A DNA stretch of 64,000 bases from Beijerinckiaceae bacterium (lineage in GTDB: Bacteria; Pseudomonadota; Alphaproteobacteria; Rhizobiales; Beijerinckiaceae), in contig CANGBX010000006.1 of assembly GCA_947452455.1 (NCBI GenBank), forward strand, positions 62,001-126,000. Direction: 5' to 3'. This document shows, piece by piece, positions 54,620 through 62,946 of the stretch; within the stretch, counting starts at the first letter, position 1, and each line of letters begins with the position of its first letter. Both the position numbers and the translations under genes were made by a program. The notes under the pieces are model-generated. The model had not been told where the DNA came from. It was given only the letters and a program-made list of their open reading frames with translations, and did no database searches.

Positions 54620-55356
54620 GCGTCGCATCGCGCGATGTTCTGGCTTTGCGCCTTCTCGTGGCGCTGGTCATTTTTGGCGCGTGGGAAGCCATGTCGCGCT
54701 CGGGCCTCTTCTATGGCGAGGTCGTGCCCTCGCTTTTGAAGATCGGCGCTTCACTGATGAAGTTGCTTGTCGATCCGATCTTCTATCGTAATTTGCAGGT
54801 GACGACGGTCGAGACCATTCTGGCACTCGCTATTGGCGCGGGTGCCGGCATCACAACTGGCATTGCGCTGGGCGCGAACCGTTTTCTGATGCGTGCCTTC
54901 GAGCCCTATGTTTATTATCTCTCGCCGACACCGCGCATCATTCTCTTCCCGGTCATGATCATGTGGTTTGGCGTGGGGCCTGCATCGAAAATTGCACTGG
55001 GCGCGCTTTCGGCTTTTTTCGCTATTGCGCTGTCAACGGCCGCCGGCATGCGCCAGATTGATCCGGTCCTCATTCGCGTCGGCCGGTCGTTCCGCGCCAA
55101 TATCTGGCAGATGGCGATGAAGATTTATCTGCCTGCGATGCGCGTGCCGATATTGAATGGCATTCGTCTGGGCATGGGGACGGCAATCATCACCGTGCTG
55201 CTTGGAGAGACAAAGCTCTCCAATCAGGGTCTCGGCTATCTGATCATGCAGGTCTATACGCGCTTTGACATGCCTGGGCTTTACGCCCTGCTCATCATGA
55301 TTTTTGTGATAGCGGGCGCTGTCAATGCGCTGATCGGCCATTTCGCGCGCGATTGA
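54598..55356 (+). CDS. ABC transporter permease, SsuC/TauC type (second)
   Basis: A 252-residue inner-membrane protein of the BPD_transp_1 fold, with segments TVETILALAIGAGAGITTG, YYLSPTPRIILFPVMIMWFG and GRSFRANIWQMAMKIYLPAM as the coupling region. It pairs with the preceding permease. No periplasmic binding protein gene precedes or follows the operon within the window: the next genes are GapR on the other strand, and a DUF882 gene lies upstream. The substrate is therefore unknown. Confidence 0.9.
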   Translation: MAAAGKISVASRDVLALRLLVALVIFGAWEAMSRSGLFYGEVVPSLLKIGASLMKLLVDPIFYRNLQVTTVETILALAIGAGAGITTGIALGANRFLMRAFEPYVYYLSPTPRIILFPVMIMWFGVGPASKIALGALSAFFAIALSTAAGMRQIDPVLIRVGRSFRANIWQMAMKIYLPAMRVPILNGIRLGMGTAIITVLLGETKLSNQGLGYLIMQVYTRFDMPGLYALLIMIFVIAGAVNALIGHFARD

Positions 55357-55372
55357 AATAAGCCCGACGCGG

Positions 55373-55425
55373 CAACCCAGAAGCTATATGTGACGCTGTC
55401 TGGGTTGCGTCGCTGACGCTCGCAA
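55373..55425. repeat. Degenerate REP-like palindrome after the ABC operon
   Basis: CAACCCAGA (55373-55381) pairs with TCTGGGTTG (55398-55406). The sequence continues GCGTCGCTGACGCTCGCAATAA, which resembles the right arm of the long copy at 14175 (GGGTTGCTTCGCTTCGCTCG then CAATGA). It looks like a decayed or partial member of the same repeat family and may also terminate transcription. Confidence 0.55.
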
Positions 55426-55436
55426 TAAGGATTGTC

Positions 55437-55679
55437 TTACACTTCGCCGAGCGCGGCGAGGTAGAGTTCCAAAATCTCTTCTTCTTCACGGCGCTTGTCG
55501 CGGTCCATGCGGCGCAGCGAGATAATCTTGCGCATGATCTTCACATCATAGCCGGTGCCTTTGGCTTCGGCGAAGACTTCCTTGATGTCATCGGAGATCG
55601 CGCGCTTTTCTTCTTCCAAGCGCTCGATACGCTCGAGGAAGGCGCGCAAATGGCCGGCATCAACCGAATTGGTGCTCAT
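55437..55679 (-). CDS. gapR: GapR-type nucleoid-associated protein (DUF2312)
   Basis: An 80-residue protein, highly charged and helical: HLRAFLERIERLEEEKRAIS, AEAKGTGYDVKIMRKIISLR and a C-terminal LELYLAALGEV. GapR in Caulobacter encircles overtwisted DNA ahead of polymerases and forks and stimulates topoisomerases. Length and sequence match DUF2312. It is followed on the minus side by the partial REP-like repeat. The DUF1244 and amidohydrolase genes upstream are read in the same direction. Confidence 0.93.
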   Translation of the reverse strand: MSTNSVDAGHLRAFLERIERLEEEKRAISDDIKEVFAEAKGTGYDVKIMRKIISLRRMDRDKRREEEEILELYLAALGEV

Positions 55680-55805
55680 GGTCTATCCCGTGTCAGGAAG
55701 CGGAAGGCGAAAGGGCGCCTTCCCGTCAAAAGGTCGGGCGATGGATGGGCTCTCGGGACCCATCCCGTCAAGCGCTTGGGGGCGGGTTTCCCCGCTATTC
55801 CTGCG

Positions 55806-56117
55806 TCAATGCTGGCCTTTTCCGGCGGGACTGTTGGCGAAAGCCGCTTTCTGCTCGGGGGTGGCTTCCGTCTGGTATTTGGCCTTCCATTCTTCAAAGG
55901 GCATGCCATAGACGAGCGCGCGTGCACCGTCTTTGTCGAGCGCAACGCCGCGCTCGTCGGCTGCATCCTTCATCCAGTTGGACAGGCAATTGCGGCAGAA
56001 GCCCGCGAGATTCATCATATCGATGTTCTGCACATCGGTGCGATTGCGTAAATGGGAGACGAGGCGGCGAAAGGCAGCGGCTTCCAGTTCCAATTGTGTT
56101 TTGGCGTCGATGCTCAT
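55806..56117 (-). CDS. DUF1244 family protein
   Basis: A 103-residue protein of a small conserved proteobacterial family of unknown function. It has FRRLVSHLRNRTDVQNIDMM, then AGFCRNCLSNWMKDAADERG with two Cys, and YGMPFEEWKAKYQTEA. There is no signal peptide. Its ATG overlaps the stop of the amidohydrolase gene by four bases (ATGA), so the two are translationally coupled. gapR follows 126 bases downstream. Confidence 0.92.
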   Translation of the reverse strand: MSIDAKTQLELEAAAFRRLVSHLRNRTDVQNIDMMNLAGFCRNCLSNWMKDAADERGVALDKDGARALVYGMPFEEWKAKYQTEATPEQKAAFANSPAGKGQH

Positions 56118-56950
56118 TTTTGCGTCTCCCTTAATCTGGCGAGTGTGGCAGCATCAGCTGCGCGGCTCGGATAATGTTTGATCTCTTTTACATTTGGCGC
56201 AGCGAGCGCCGCTTGCAAAAGCGGTGCGAGGCGCGCGGCCCATTCAGCAATGCCTGCCGCATCGGCAATGAGATCTTGCCGGATTTCAATCAGAATATGG
56301 GGCAGGCCCGGCAAAGTTCCATGGTCGAACATGGTATCGCCGCGCAATGCCCCGTCATAGGGCTCATTATCGCCGGTCTCGACGCCCTGTGCGCGAAGCC
56401 CCTGTAAAACAGGCTTTGCCAAGCGATCATCGCAATCCCACAAGACGGCGGCCTGCCATTTGCGCTGGTTTCCGCGCCAGACGGGTGTGAAGGAATGGAT
56501 GGAGATAAGCGCTGGCACGCATCCCGCCGCCTGCATGGCGCGCCTGGTCTCCTCAATCGCATCCCGGTAGGGCTGCCAGTAGCGCGCATTGCGCTCAGCA
56601 ACTTCCGCATCGTCAATGCGCGCATTGCCGGGAATGAGTGCGCGGTCGGAAATGCGCATCACAAGGGTCGGGTCATCGCCGCCACGATTGGGGTCGATCA
56701 GCAGGCGCGAGAAAGTGGTCAGCAAAGCTGGCGCTTCAAAGCGAGCGGCCAAAGCTTCCGTCAGCGCGGCCGCGCCAATGTCATAGGCGATGTGGCGGGT
56801 GAAATGGTCCGGCGTGAGCCCCAGATCGCCGTAAGCTTGCGGCAGGGCAGGGCTGGCATGGTCACACAGAAAGAGCACGCCGCCCGCCATGCGGCCCGCA
56901 ATGCGGCGCAGGGGCGCAAATGGGGCCTGTGTGGGTGAAGGCGGCTGCAT
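56114..56950 (-). CDS. N-formylglutamate amidohydrolase family protein (second paralog)
   Basis: A 278-residue member of the FGase family. Motifs are GGVLFLCDHASPALP (the S/C-D-H/P-H-A/S-G position of the family), FSRLLIDPNRGGDDPTLVMR, ALISIHSFTPVWRG with the catalytic His and HILIEIRQDLI near the end. The sequence is clearly different from the paralog at 21750. It is coupled to DUF1244. No histidine-degradation genes lie nearby, so its substrate may not be N-formylglutamate. Confidence 0.88.
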   Translation of the reverse strand: MQPPSPTQAPFAPLRRIAGRMAGGVLFLCDHASPALPQAYGDLGLTPDHFTRHIAYDIGAAALTEALAARFEAPALLTTFSRLLIDPNRGGDDPTLVMRISDRALIPGNARIDDAEVAERNARYWQPYRDAIEETRRAMQAAGCVPALISIHSFTPVWRGNQRKWQAAVLWDCDDRLAKPVLQGLRAQGVETGDNEPYDGALRGDTMFDHGTLPGLPHILIEIRQDLIADAAGIAEWAARLAPLLQAALAAPNVKEIKHYPSRAADAATLARLRETQK

Positions 56951-57116
56951 GAGATCTTTTTAAGGAGACGAGCCCTACAAGGCCAGAGGCGGGGTGGTTT
57001 CGCTCACAAGTCAGAAGCAGGGCTCCTCAAAGATTGTTTGAGGGCCTCAGACCTGACAGGATGGCCCCGAATTGTTCAAAAGAGCCGAATCAATTCTGCC
57101 CCTGCTTCGGCCAAAT

Positions 57117-57563
57117 ATGGTTGTCATCTTGTCTTCGCGAATCTTGTCCAAACTTTGTGGCGTCGTTTTCTTCTCTCTGGCGCTGGGCTCCAGTGCTGCG
57201 CTGGCGGATTTCCGCCTGTGCAACAATGCCTCAAGCCGCGCCAGTGTCGCCATTTCTTATACGGATGGGCAGACATGGGTGACGGAGGGTTGGTGGAACC
57301 TCAAACAAGGCGCCTGCGAAACCTTGCTGCGCGGGCCGCTCGCTGCGCAATTTTATTATGTCTATGCGATGGACGAGCGCGGCGGCGAGTGGAAAGGCAA
57401 AGCCTATATGTGCACGCGAGATCGCGAGTTCCGCATCGAGGGCCGCGAAAATTGTCTGGTGCGCGGGTTCGACCGCACGGGCTTTTTCGAAATTGACACA
57501 GGCAAGGATGCGCGCAGCTGGACCGTTCAGCTGACCGATACCAACCAGCCGGGACAGAGATAA
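57117..57563 (+). CDS. DUF1036 exported protein
   Basis: A 148-residue protein. The signal peptide is about residues 1-30 (VVFFSLALGSSAALA). The mature part begins DFRLCNNASSRASVAISYTD and has GWWNLKQGACETLLRGPL and FYYVYAMDERGGEW, the DUF1036 pattern, with about five Cys. The frame is open from a TTG at 57072, but ATG 57117 gives a normal signal peptide. It ends three bases before pyruvate kinase and is surely in its operon. The function of the family is not known to me. Confidence 0.87.
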   Translation: MVVILSSRILSKLCGVVFFSLALGSSAALADFRLCNNASSRASVAISYTDGQTWVTEGWWNLKQGACETLLRGPLAAQFYYVYAMDERGGEWKGKAYMCTRDREFRIEGRENCLVRGFDRTGFFEIDTGKDARSWTVQLTDTNQPGQR

Positions 57564-57566
57564 TAC

Positions 57567-59000
57567 ATGTCAAAGATAAGACGTCTGCGCCGCGTGAAAA
57601 TTCTGGCGACGCTGGGCCCTGCCTCTCAAGATCCGGCTGTGGTCAAAAGGCTTGTGCAAGCGGGTGTGGATGTGTTCCGCATCAATATGAGCCACACCAG
57701 TCACGACATGTTGCAAGAGCGCGTGCAGACGATCCGTGCTTTGGAAAAAGAGATCGGCCACCCCATCGGTATTCTTGCCGATTTGCAGGGCCCGAAACTG
57801 CGCGTCGGTCAATTTGCGGATGGCGGTGTGGATCTGCCCTCAGGCGCGCATTTCATTCTTGATGCGGATAAGACACCGGGCGATCACACACGCGTGCATC
57901 TGCCCCATCCCGAAATTCTCTCGGCTCTGCGCCCCGGCCACACGGTGCTCATCGATGATGGCAAAGTGCGCTTGCATGTCAGCGAAGTCTCGAAAGGGCG
58001 TGCTGTTTGCATGGTCGATGTCGCTGGGCGCATTTCCAATCGCAAGGGCGTCAGCTTACCCGATACAGAAATTCCCGTTTCGGCCATGACCGAGAAAGAT
58101 CGTTCTGATCTTGATGCGGCTCTTCATGAAGGTGTCGATTGGATTGCTGTTTCTTTCGTGCAGCGTGCCGATGATATTGCGGAAGTGAAAAAGATCGTGC
58201 GCGGTCGCGCCTCTGTCCTCGCCAAGATCGAAAAGCCGCAAGCCATTGCCCGTCTCGACGAGATTTTGGAAATATCCGATGCGCTGATGGTGGCGCGCGG
58301 TGATCTCGGCGTTGAAATGCCGGTCGAGAAAGTGCCTGGCCTGCAAAAGCGAATCACGCGTGCGGCTCGTCGCCTTGGCAAGCCCGTCGTGGTCGCCACG
58401 CAAATGCTGGAATCGATGATCACTTCTCCTGTGCCCACGCGCGCTGAAGTCTCTGATGTGGCGACCGCCGTGTTTGAAGGTGCGGACGCTGTCATGCTTT
58501 CGGCAGAAAGCGCCGCAGGCCAATATCCGGTTGAGGCGGTGGCCATGATGAACCGCATTGCGGAAGAGGTCGAAACCGATCCGGTTTTCCGCGCCGTCAT
58601 CAATGCACAGCGTGTCGCGCCTGAAGCCACCGGCGCCGATGCCATTGCAGTTGCCGCGCGCGATGTGGCGGAAACACTCGACCTGAAGGCAGTGATTGCT
58701 TGGACCACGTCAGGGTCAACAGCCTTTCGCATTGCGCGCGAGCGTCCCCAGCCACCGGTTCTGGCCCTCACACCCAATCGTAATACAGCCCGTAAGCTCA
58801 CACTTGTCTGGGGCGTTCATCCGGTCGTGACGAAAGATGCAAGCGATCTGGATGATATGGCCGCGCGCGCTTGCAAATTTTCGAACCGCGAAGGTTTTTC
58901 GAAAGAAGGCGACCGCGTCATCATCGTTGCGGGCGTGCCTTTCGGCACACCGGGCGCAACCAATATGGTGCGGATCGCGTTTACAGGTTCGGAGCGTTAA
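57567..59000 (+). CDS. pyk: Pyruvate kinase
   Basis: A 477-residue glycolytic enzyme that converts phosphoenolpyruvate and ADP to pyruvate and ATP. It has RRVKILATLGPASQDP at the N-terminus, FRINMSHTSHDM, ILADLQGPKLRVGQF, the Lys/metal segment SVLAKIEKPQAIARLDEIL, VARGDLGVEMP and VATQMLESMITSPVPTRAEV with the catalytic Thr region. The C-terminal domain includes WTTSGSTAFRIARERP. It is three bases downstream of the DUF1036 gene. It is followed by a long inverted repeat shared with a convergent TPR gene. Confidence 0.96.
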   Translation: MSKIRRLRRVKILATLGPASQDPAVVKRLVQAGVDVFRINMSHTSHDMLQERVQTIRALEKEIGHPIGILADLQGPKLRVGQFADGGVDLPSGAHFILDADKTPGDHTRVHLPHPEILSALRPGHTVLIDDGKVRLHVSEVSKGRAVCMVDVAGRISNRKGVSLPDTEIPVSAMTEKDRSDLDAALHEGVDWIAVSFVQRADDIAEVKKIVRGRASVLAKIEKPQAIARLDEILEISDALMVARGDLGVEMPVEKVPGLQKRITRAARRLGKPVVVATQMLESMITSPVPTRAEVSDVATAVFEGADAVMLSAESAAGQYPVEAVAMMNRIAEEVETDPVFRAVINAQRVAPEATGADAIAVAARDVAETLDLKAVIAWTTSGSTAFRIARERPQPPVLALTPNRNTARKLTLVWGVHPVVTKDASDLDDMAARACKFSNREGFSKEGDRVIIVAGVPFGTPGATNMVRIAFTGSER

Positions 59001-59001
59001 A

Positions 59002-59041
59002 GCATATTTCGACGAAGCGGAGCTTCGGCGTAAAAATATGC
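59002..59041. terminator. Bipartite inverted repeat between convergent pyk and the TPR lipoprotein gene
   Basis: The outer arms GCATATTT and AAATATGC, and the inner arms CGAAGC and GCTTCG, pair perfectly around GGA; the bases between them mispair. The element starts two bases after the pyk stop and ends eight bases before the TPR gene stop, so it probably ends both transcripts. Confidence 0.65.
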
Positions 59042-59048
59042 GGCAAAA

Positions 59049-59912
59049 TTAAGCGCGCACGCCCAAGCGCGCGAGGCCATCACGCGCGAGCTTGCTGCTG
59101 TTGTCGACAACCAGCGCGCGTTGATAGCTCTCAACCGCTTTGGTGCGATTGCCTTGGCGCTCATAGGCGAGGCCCAATCCAGCCCAGGCATCGCCGCTGC
59201 GATTGTCGACATTGAGCGTCGCGTTGAAGTCTTCAATCGCCGCATCATATTTGCCAACTATGATCAGGCTTTGCCCGCGCGCGAGATAGGGCGCTGAGGC
59301 AAACGGATCGCGATCAATCGCATTATCGAAATCGGTGATGGCGCGCGGATGATTGCCTTGGCGTTGCCAGATCAGGCCGCGCGCATGGAAGGCAGGTGCG
59401 GCTTCCGGATTGAGGCGAATGGCGACATCGAGATCAGCCATGGCTTCGCTCAGCAGGCCTTGCGTGCGGTAGAGATTGGCGCGGCCCAAAAAGGCGGGTG
59501 CGTGGCGCGGGCTGACGGTGATGGCCGCATTGAAATCCGACATGGCTGCATCATTGCGATTGATCTGGCGATAGGCGAGCGCGCGGTTCGTATAGGCCGC
59601 GACATTGTTCGGATCGATTTTGATCGCGGTCGTGAAATCTGTAATCGCTTCCTGAAAGCGGCCGACACGGGCATAGGCGGCGCCGCGTGTGTTGTAAGGC
59701 TCGGGCGTGTTGGGGTTGGCCGCGACAACTTGGTTCAGCGAGGCGATGTTGGTCTCTGTTGCTTCGCTGCGCTGTTCGAGTTCAGCAACACCTGCTCCCG
59801 AGACGGAGCGGGTGGTTGGCCCGCAGGCTGCGACCAGAAGCGCGAGTGCGCCCGCTGTGGCAAAGGCGCCAAAGCGTGGCATTGGGAGCAAGAGAGCTTT
59901 GCTGGTCATCAT
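59049..59912 (-). CDS. TPR-repeat lipoprotein
   Basis: A 287-residue protein. The signal sequence ends in a lipobox, LALLVAACGPTT, so Cys is probably acylated and the protein anchored in the envelope. Six or so TPRs follow, of which PEPYNTRGAAYARVGRFQEA, VAAYTNRALAYRQINRNDAA and APAFLGRANLYRTQGLLSEA are clear. The start at 59912 (one of two ATGs) has ACAGG just upstream; the frame is open further. No catalytic motif is seen. Similar lipoproteins are common near pyk in relatives, as I recall, but with no assigned role. Confidence 0.8.
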   Translation of the reverse strand: MMTSKALLLPMPRFGAFATAGALALLVAACGPTTRSVSGAGVAELEQRSEATETNIASLNQVVAANPNTPEPYNTRGAAYARVGRFQEAITDFTTAIKIDPNNVAAYTNRALAYRQINRNDAAMSDFNAAITVSPRHAPAFLGRANLYRTQGLLSEAMADLDVAIRLNPEAAPAFHARGLIWQRQGNHPRAITDFDNAIDRDPFASAPYLARGQSLIIVGKYDAAIEDFNATLNVDNRSGDAWAGLGLAYERQGNRTKAVESYQRALVVDNSSKLARDGLARLGVRA

Positions 59913-60034
59913 CAGGCCTGTTCCAACATGGGGCAAAACTATGCGAGTGCCGCCCGTAAATTTGAAATGCGGAGGAATCGAGTCCATCTCGATCGTTGGC
60001 CCACATTTGGCCCGAACATGGCTGACGAGTGGTT

Positions 60035-60072
60035 AAAAAACCACGGCGCCCCCGGATTTCTCCGGAGGCGCC
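60035..60072 (-). terminator. Intrinsic terminator of rpsU
   Basis: GGCGCCCCCGGA-TTTC-TCCGGAGGCGCC is a 12-base stem with one mismatch. On the minus strand it is followed by a run of T. It lies about 30 bases past the rpsU stop codon. Confidence 0.9.
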
Positions 60073-60102
60073 GCAAAATTATTGCAAAAGAGCTGGCTTG
60101 GC

Positions 60103-60336
60103 TTAGCGAGCGGCCGGCTTTGGCTTCATCGGCAGCAGGCCTTCGCGCTGCATCTTCTTGCGGGCGAGCTTGCGGGCGCGGCGAACGGCTTCAGCCGATT
60201 CACGAGCCTTCTTCTCAGACGGCTTCTCGTAATGGCCACGGAGCTTCATTTCACGGAAGATGCCTTCACGCTGCATCTTCTTCTTGAGAGCCTTGAGGGC
60301 CTGATCGACATTGTTGTCGCGAACGAGAACTTGCAC
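60103..60336 (-). CDS. rpsU: 30S ribosomal protein bS21
   Basis: A 77-residue basic protein: [20 protein letters not shown] then [20 protein letters not shown], and a Lys/Arg-rich C-terminus [18 protein letters not shown]. It is a component of the small ribosomal subunit near the anti-Shine-Dalgarno region. It is a single gene with its own terminator. The alphaproteobacterial C-terminal extension, beyond the 71 residues of E. coli S21, is present. Confidence 0.96.
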   Translation of the reverse strand: MQVLVRDNNVDQALKALKKKMQREGIFREMKLRGHYEKPSEKKARESAEAVRRARKLARKKMQREGLLPMKPKPAAR

Positions 60337-60500
60337 CAGAAGATCCTGTCATAGGGGCTCGCCTTGCGGGGCGAACGGGGAATTCGGGGAAAGGGATGCG
60401 GCCCGCAAAACGGGAGGCATCTCAACGTGGGGCGGGAAATAGCAGAACCACGGGGGGCTGTCCAGCGGCCCAAGGGCCAAATTTGCCCGTTCTACGGGGC

Positions 60501-61580
60501 TTATTCCGGCAAAACCCGCGTCCAATGGCCCATTTTGCGGCCCTCGCGGGCCTCATGCTTGCCATAGAGATGCAGCGCCACCCCGGGCTTGGCCAGAAGG
60601 GTAGCCCAGTCATTTGCCTCGGCTCCGATCAGATTGTGCATTTCAATGGCGCCGTGGCGGGCGGGTGAGCCCAGCGGCCAGCCGCAAATGGCCCGCACAT
60701 GCTGTTCGAATTGCGAGGTCACAGCGCCATCCAGCGTCCAGTGCCCGGAATTATGCACGCGGGGTGCAATTTCATTCACGACGATGCGCTCACCTTGAGC
60801 CTCTTCAACGAGGAACATTTCCACCGTGATCACGCCGACATAATCGAGCGCGGCTGCAATGCGCCCTGCCATGTCGATAGCCGCCTTTTGCGTGTCGGGC
60901 GAAGCATGCGCTGGCACAATGGTGCGCGACAGAATGTGGTTGGCGTGCTCATTTTCGCACACATCATAAGCTGCGAAAGATCCATCAAGCCCGCGTGCGC
61001 CAATCACCGAGACTTCGCGCTGGAAGGGCACAAAACCTTCCAGAATACAGGCGCCGCCACCCACAGATGCAAAAGCTTCAGCGAGATTGCTGCCCTCGCG
61101 GATCATTGTCTGGCCCTTGCCGTCATAACCAAAGCGGCGTGTCTTGAGCACGCTGGGGCGGCCGAGTTTCGCAACAGCCTGTTCGAGATCTGCCAGGCTG
61201 TCGACTTGCGCAAAGGGCGCCGTCGGAATGCCTAGATCATTTAGAAAGCTTTTTTCCGTGAAGCGATCTTGCGTGATCGCCAGCGCCCGCGGGCCGGGGC
61301 GCACGGGGCGGCGCGCTTCAAGAAAAGCAGCTGTCTTTGCAGGCACATTTTCAAATTCATAAGAAATCACGCCGACGCTGTCAGCAAAAGCAGCGAGCGC
61401 TTTTTCATCCTCATATGCGGCGATCGTCTGCTGCGCGCAAACGTCGAACGCAGGGCCGGATTCGGGGCAATAGATATGCGCGCGAATTCCCAAGCGTGCA
61501 GCAGCCAGTGCGATCATTCGGCCGAGCTGGCCTGATCCCAATATGCCGATCATATCGCCGGGTTTCAGCACGACACTCAT
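60501..61580 (-). CDS. purK: 5-(carboxyamino)imidazole ribonucleotide synthase
   Basis: A 359-residue ATP-grasp enzyme that carboxylates AIR to N5-CAIR with ATP and bicarbonate in purine synthesis. It begins [20 protein letters not shown] and has the grasp-loop region [36 protein letters not shown] and the late [18 protein letters not shown]. Its ATG overlaps the purE stop by four bases, giving a purE-purK operon. There is a roughly 160-base stretch after its stop codon, before rpsU, that shows no feature I can name. Confidence 0.96.
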   Translation of the reverse strand: MSVVLKPGDMIGILGSGQLGRMIALAAARLGIRAHIYCPESGPAFDVCAQQTIAAYEDEKALAAFADSVGVISYEFENVPAKTAAFLEARRPVRPGPRALAITQDRFTEKSFLNDLGIPTAPFAQVDSLADLEQAVAKLGRPSVLKTRRFGYDGKGQTMIREGSNLAEAFASVGGGACILEGFVPFQREVSVIGARGLDGSFAAYDVCENEHANHILSRTIVPAHASPDTQKAAIDMAGRIAAALDYVGVITVEMFLVEEAQGERIVVNEIAPRVHNSGHWTLDGAVTSQFEQHVRAICGWPLGSPARHGAIEMHNLIGAEANDWATLLAKPGVALHLYGKHEAREGRKMGHWTRVLPE

Positions 61581-62074
61581 TTCGCGTCGTCGTCTTTGGG
61601 GTGTTCGGCAACCGAATTGGTTTGCGCGGCGCGGAAATCATCAAGACGCTTGGCGAGTGCGTCATCATGCAAAGCCAGCACGCTAGCTGCGAGCAGGCCT
61701 GCATTGGCTGCGCCCGCTTTGCCGATGGCCAATGTTCCAACCGGAATGCCGGCGGGCATTTGAACAATCGAGAGCAGCGAGTCTTGTCCCGAGAGCGCTT
61801 TGGATTCCACCGGCACGCCGAAGACAGGCAGCGAGGTCATGGCGGCTGTCATGCCCGGCAGATGGGCGGCCCCGCCTGCGCCGGCAATGATCACCTGAAA
61901 GCCGGCGGCTTTGGCGCCTTTGGCGAAGGAGACAAGACGGTCGGGGGTGCGGTGGGCGGAGACAATCCGCGCCTCATAGGCAATGCCGAGCTTATCCAGC
62001 ATTTCGGCAGCATGGCGCATGGTGGCCCAGTCAGACTGGCTGCCCATGATGATGGCGACAGGGATGCGGGCCAT
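61577..62074 (-). CDS. purE: N5-carboxyaminoimidazole ribonucleotide mutase
   Basis: A 165-residue class I PurE, which moves the carboxyl group of N5-CAIR to give CAIR. The N-terminus has [18 protein letters not shown], then [54 protein letters not shown] and [20 protein letters not shown]. It is the first gene of purEK and is presumably transcribed from the 80-base gap upstream. Confidence 0.96.
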   Translation of the reverse strand: MARIPVAIIMGSQSDWATMRHAAEMLDKLGIAYEARIVSAHRTPDRLVSFAKGAKAAGFQVIIAGAGGAAHLPGMTAAMTSLPVFGVPVESKALSGQDSLLSIVQMPAGIPVGTLAIGKAGAANAGLLAASVLALHDDALAKRLDDFRAAQTNSVAEHPKDDDAK

Positions 62075-62156
62075 GGGTCAAGGCTCCTTAAGAAAGAAGC
62101 GGCCTGAGATAGACGAAGGCGGCCTCAAGGGCAAGCTGGGGGGCGCAGGCCCCCTC

Positions 62157-62375
62157 TCAGGCGATAATATCGGGGGTGAGCTGGTCTTCGAGGAAGGACA
62201 GGCGGTCGCGCAGGTAGAGTTTGCGCTTTTTCAGCCTTTGGATTTGCAGCTGGTCGCCCTTGCCCACCAATTCCAGCGCGTCAATGGCGGCATCCAGATC
62301 GCGGTGTTCTTCCCGCAGGCGCAGCGCCTCTGCCTCGAAAGCCACCCGCTCTTCTTCACTCAACTTTTCGGCCAT
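62157..62375 (-). CDS. YdcH/DUF465 family protein (first)
   Basis: A 72-residue helical protein with heptad-like charge pattern: LSEEERVAFEAEALRLREEH, DLDAAIDALELVGKGDQLQI and RLKKRKLYLRDRLSFLEDQL. The K-R-x-K-L-x-L-R-D motif is the DUF465 signature. The family's function is unknown; the structure is likely a helical hairpin. It is divergent from the second DUF465 gene at 62676. Confidence 0.87.
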   Translation of the reverse strand: MAEKLSEEERVAFEAEALRLREEHRDLDAAIDALELVGKGDQLQIQRLKKRKLYLRDRLSFLEDQLTPDIIA

Positions 62376-62675
62376 GCGCCAATACTTTCAGGCAAAACTT
62401 TGAAACTCAATTTGTTGTCAGCTGCTCTGTGCTGCAGCGCCATAATGTGCGCGTCTCACTTGTAAATGCAAGCTGCTCGAAAAGGAGTGCATTTCTGTTT
62501 CTGATACACAGGGCCTCACGCAGCGTCGCGCGTTGAGACAAGGCTGCGTGATCTAAAGGCTTCACCACTTGTTATGCATTTTCTCAAGCCGAGTAGATTC
62601 TTTCCGCTTGCAACTGTTTGGTTTCATGCCAGACTTGAACATGTCGACAGCAATCTTGTGAGAAGGATTTGCCTT
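62376..62675. other. Divergent intergenic region between two DUF465 genes
   Basis: About 300 bases containing presumably both promoters. It holds no recognisable gene, strong hairpin or repeat. It is somewhat AT-richer than the flanking genes, and GAAGGA upstream of 62676 is the ribosome site of the second gene. Confidence 0.4.
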
Positions 62676-62864
62676 ATGTCGTTGCATAATCATCTCGTTG
62701 AATTGGAGCGCCGCCACAAGGCGCTTGAAAAGCAGCTCGAAGACGCGAAGCATCATCCCGCCACTGACGATCTTCAACTCTTGGAATTGAAGCGAAAAAA
62801 GCTGGCTTTGCGTGACGAGATTGAAAAGCTGCGTGTGAAAGACAATCACACAACACTGCATTAA
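62676..62864 (+). CDS. YdcH/DUF465 family protein (second)
   Basis: A 62-residue helical protein: MSLHNHLVELERRHKALEKQ then LQLLELKRKKLALRDEIEKL. It carries the same K-R-K-K-L-x-L-R-D motif as the first copy but differs outside it. ATG 62676 was chosen over the ATG at 62574 because GAAGGA lies eight bases upstream and the extension is not family-like. A hairpin CGCGAGC/GCTCGCG with a 9-base loop lies at 62909-62931, about 45 bases past the stop, and may end the transcript. Confidence 0.87.
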   Translation: MSLHNHLVELERRHKALEKQLEDAKHHPATDDLQLLELKRKKLALRDEIEKLRVKDNHTTLH

Positions 62865-62946
62865 AGCAGCGTTTCTCGGCACAAATGGAATTGTCAGAGA
62901 TGTAAAGGCGCGAGCTCTGTTTTCGCTCGCGTCTCTTCGCGCTGCT

